A DNA stretch of 7,766 nucleotides, from assembly GCA_041657845.1 (NCBI GenBank), contig JBBABD010000035.1:1-7766 (forward strand), read 5' to 3'. A program made the translations under genes and the position numbers. The notes under the pieces were generated by a model. The model was not told where the DNA came from. It saw only the letters and a list, made by a program, of their open reading frames with translations, and ran no database searches. The first letter of the stretch is position 1; every line of letters starts with the position of its first letter. The stretch comes from Parcubacteria group bacterium. GTDB lineage: Bacteria; Patescibacteriota; Minisyncoccia; Moranbacterales; JAKLHP01. Below are positions 5,863 through 7,766 of the stretch, piece by piece.

Positions 5863-6615
5863 TTAATCACTTCCAAAAATTTCTAATGATGTTTTATCTA
5901 CGCATAATGCTGAAGATGATATAATGATGTAATCGTCAATAATTTCATAATACATTGAACCACCGGCTTTTACTTCCGCATAACGATATCTACCATCTTT
6001 AAATTCAAGTTTTTTGTCCAGTTCACTTTGGCTAAAATTTACTCCTGGGAAAAGCACCTCATGAAGATCGCTAAGCATTGATCCTTCCCAGGTTTTCATA
6101 AAATTCACTTCATCTTGATATAAATCCGGATAATTATTAAAAAGATCAACTTCCAAAACAATCCCATAACTTTGGGAAGAATTTTCTGGCGAGCAAATTA
6201 TTAAATCGTACTCATTCTTATTAAAAAGAGTGCTAATTTTGTCATTTATTTTGAAGCCAACTGCTACAGAAAGATCATCTAATGAAACTTCTTCCTTTTC
6301 TTTATTAGCAATCCTATTCCAGGATAATTGTTTATTTTGAGCAAGAGACGACTTGTTGTTTGTATATTCATTAAATGCTTTTTTAATTTCTTCTGAATTT
6401 TTGAGATCTTGAACGTAGTAGAAATTATTACTACTGTTTTCAATATTATTGGAAACAGCGATGGGAGTTTTTAGCTCAAGCTTATTTTGACTTTTGCCCG
6501 TTGCATTGCTTGTCTGGCTTGCTTGATTCCCTTGAAAATAAAAATAGTAAAATATGGCCGCAGTAGCAATAAAAGAAACCGACATTGAAATAGCAATTAT
6601 TTTTTTTCTATCCAT
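5863..6615 (-). CDS. Membrane-anchored extracytoplasmic protein of unknown function
   Basis: I do not recognise a named family. The protein has 250 residues from the ATG at 6615. An upstream TTG at 6627 would add only MVIF, and neither start has a Shine-Dalgarno sequence; the ATG is preferred because MDRKK then directly precedes the hydrophobic segment. That segment (about 6-27) is a signal anchor with basic residues inside. It is followed by a flexible linker rich in S, N, T and Q (about 28-65) and a globular part. The C-terminal part contains FMKTWEGSMLSDLHEVLFP and then FKDGRYRYAEV, SMYYEIIDDYIIISSS and a final short helix. This gives a pattern of beta strands ending in an Ile-rich strand, remotely reminiscent of hypothetical extracellular proteins in Patescibacteria. 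It lies 21 nt downstream of the pilin-peptidase gene on the same strand, so co-expression and a surface role near that protein are inferred. Confidence 0.72.
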   Translation of the reverse strand: MDRKKIIAISMSVSFIATAAIFYYFYFQGNQASQTSNATGKSQNKLELKTPIAVSNNIENSSNNFYYVQDLKNSEEIKKAFNEYTNNKSSLAQNKQLSWNRIANKEKEEVSLDDLSVAVGFKINDKISTLFNKNEYDLIICSPENSSQSYGIVLEVDLFNNYPDLYQDEVNFMKTWEGSMLSDLHEVLFPGVNFSQSELDKKLEFKDGRYRYAEVKAGGSMYYEIIDDYIIISSSALCVDKTSLEIFGSD

Positions 6616-6636
6616 AAATATAACCAAATAAATTTT

Positions 6637-7515
6637 TTAGTTTCCGCAAGAATCGCAATACCGCGAAGCTCTTATCACTCTGATATCACTTTTGTTCAGG
6701 TAGTAGCTTCCATTCGATTCTTTAATCCCTGCTTTTTTTCCTGAAGCATGGATGACTGTTGAACATCCGCTTCCTTCACACACAACCACATGAGGATTGG
6801 GAGTTAACGTGGCCAAAACATCTCCTGCCTTAAGCGAACTAGCTTCGCCTACGCTTTCACCTCCTGAATAAAAATCTCTTGCTACATTACCAGGTTTCCT
6901 GCAGGAAGCTTTAGCATAAGCCCCTCCTGCAAAATTAGAGCAATCAGTATATCCAGGACTTCCAACGCATCCATTTCTTTTTCCTTGATCATACTGGCAT
7001 CCTTGATTTTTCATCGCTTGTGCTGCAGATACAATCGCGCTGCATCCGCTAGAATTTGGTGCAAGAGGAGTATTTGGGTTTGGTTTCGATTCTGTTACTG
7101 TTCCGCCTCCCAGCGATTTCATCGTTATCGTAATTTTTACCAAATCAGGATTAATAACATAAAGGATGAGATAAGCGCCCAGGGCAATGATGAGCCCCAA
7201 GATGGCATCGGTTACTATTTTTTTGGCTGTGTCCATCTTGGAAGTGTTTCCTGCGCTAACCATATACATAAATCCTCCGATGGTCAGCATCAAGACAGCC
7301 GCAATTCCGACAGTCCAAATGGCAAATTTATATATTGCTTCGATGTAAAGTTTGAGATCGGCTCCGGTATTTGCAGTTCCCGGAATTGGTTCAAGCGCAG
7401 TGTAATCATATGGTCCGGCAGCATTAATTGCGCGGTAGAAAAAGAAAGTTCCTATGATAAGAAAAAGAAACAGGAGAAAAAAATCCAGCCAAAAATTATT
7501 TTTATTTTTGTTCAT
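6637..7515 (-). CDS. VirB2/TrbC-like pilin domain fused to NlpC/P60 peptidase domain
   Basis: This is a 292-residue two-part surface protein. Residues 1-33 are a hydrophobic signal segment ending near AINAAG. Residues 54-125 hold two membrane helices: YKFAIWTVGIAAVLMLTIGG, then the MYMVSAGN turn with a basic loop, then a second helix ending at NPDL. This is the layout of VirB2/TrbC-type T4SS pilins common in Patescibacteria. A P/N/S-rich linker (about 141-157) leads to an NlpC/P60-type domain. It shows YTDCSNFAGGAY (189-200) with candidate nucleophile C192, LKAGDV (228-233), PHVVV with H242, and VIHAS with H256, matching the Cys-His-His arrangement of peptidoglycan gamma-D-Glu-diamino acid endopeptidases. 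Eight further cysteines (158, 173, 183, 205, 246, 251, 287, 290) suggest disulfides outside the cell. The ATG overlaps the upstream stop as ATGA. It may anchor a wall-cutting activity to a secretion or pilus apparatus; substrate and partners are not shown. Confidence 0.85.
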   Translation of the reverse strand: MNKNKNNFWLDFFLLFLFLIIGTFFFYRAINAAGPYDYTALEPIPGTANTGADLKLYIEAIYKFAIWTVGIAAVLMLTIGGFMYMVSAGNTSKMDTAKKIVTDAILGLIIALGAYLILYVINPDLVKITITMKSLGGGTVTESKPNPNTPLAPNSSGCSAIVSAAQAMKNQGCQYDQGKRNGCVGSPGYTDCSNFAGGAYAKASCRKPGNVARDFYSGGESVGEASSLKAGDVLATLTPNPHVVVCEGSGCSTVIHASGKKAGIKESNGSYYLNKSDIRVIRASRYCDSCGN

Positions 7516-7766
7516 CTTCTATTTTTATAAAAATTCGGAGACAAATTCATCGCAAGTCCAGAAATTAAAATCATTACAAAAACAATAAGAGCCATTCGAA
7601 TAAGAAAAATCGTCTGCCCAGGCAAATTAGAAATTATGCTGGCTAAAAATTTTCCGGGATTCTTTAATGCGGTTTCTCCCAAAAAATCATCCCCATTGAT
7701 AACCTCGGCTGTTATTGAAGTAGCAAGCGTTTTCCCTCCGCTTTCTTCCTGAACAATTCCCCAATA
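7512..7766 (-). CDS. C-terminal part of a membrane protein, cut by the window edge
   Basis: The minus-strand frame is open from the window edge at 7766 to a TGA at 7512-7514, giving the last 84 residues of a protein whose start lies outside. It begins YWGIVQEESGGK, has a polar segment (SITAEVINGDDF), an amphipathic part (ALKNPGKFLASIISNLPG) and one clear C-terminal membrane helix (QTIFLIRMALIVFVMILISG). It ends in the basic tail SPNFYKNRR, presumably cytoplasmic. Its stop overlaps the ATG of the pilin-peptidase gene in an ATGA arrangement, which indicates a shared transcript and probable translational coupling. The family is not recognised. Context suggests an envelope or secretion component working with the pilin-like protein, but nothing in the visible part proves this. 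Confidence 0.75.
   Translation of the reverse strand, partial: YWGIVQEESGGKTLATSITAEVINGDDFLGETALKNPGKFLASIISNLPGQTIFLIRMALIVFVMILISGLAMNLSPNFYKNRR

Noticed and set aside
7512..7514. UGA recoded as glycine, as in Gracilibacteria or SR1 relatives
   Set aside because: No conserved glycine in the window needs a TGA codon, glycines are encoded by GGN, and the TGA here sits exactly at an ATGA gene junction, so it acts as a stop.
6985..7530. Plus-strand open frame of 181 codons over the pilin-peptidase gene
   Set aside because: The minus-strand frame carries clear pilin and NlpC/P60 motifs; the plus-strand product has no coherent domain and is Cys/Ser/Arg-rich as expected of an antisense shadow.

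Overview
The window is AT-rich and packed with short-spaced or overlapping genes. It most resembles a member of the Candidate Phyla Radiation (Patescibacteria, Parcubacteria-like). This is an inference from three things: a two-helix type IV secretion pilin-like domain of the kind these genomes carry in many copies, AT-rich oligonucleotide repeats between and inside genes, and start codons almost without Shine-Dalgarno sequences. No rRNA or other phylogenetic marker is present, so the assignment is not proven.

Positions 72-5848 (plus strand) hold five co-oriented genes for a cell-surface glycan. They are a Wzx-type lipid-linked oligosaccharide flippase (72-1526), two family-2 glycosyltransferases overlapping by 31 nt (1628-2506 and 2476-3258), and two multi-spanning Wzy/WaaL-type proteins (O-antigen polymerase or ligase superfamily) overlapping by 8 nt (3343-4668 and 4661-5848). 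The glycosyltransferases would extend a lipid-linked glycan on the cytoplasmic face, the flippase would turn it outward, and the two Wzy/WaaL-like proteins would polymerise it and/or transfer it to an acceptor. The priming sugar-phosphate transferase and nucleotide-sugar enzymes are not in the window.

Positions 5863-7766 (minus strand) hold a convergent operon read leftward. It contains the C-terminal end of a membrane protein cut by the window edge (7512-7766), a pilin-like protein fused to a cysteine-rich NlpC/P60 peptidase domain (6637-7515), and a membrane-anchored extracellular protein of unknown function (5863-6615). The first two overlap by ATGA and the next gap is about 21 nt. A weak intrinsic terminator for this operon lies inside the 3' end of the opposing gene.

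The most notable points are: (1) the fusion of a VirB2/TrbC-like pilin module to an NlpC/P60 domain with an apparent Cys-His-His triad; (2) an imperfect palindromic repeat inserted in frame in the first Wzy/WaaL-like gene, encoding about 29 extra loop residues; (3) a 7-nt tandem repeat inside the second Wzy/WaaL-like gene, where a change of one copy would shift the frame; and (4) short AT-rich repeats in each of the non-coding gaps of the glycan cluster. No tRNA, rRNA, CRISPR array, insertion sequence or origin was seen.
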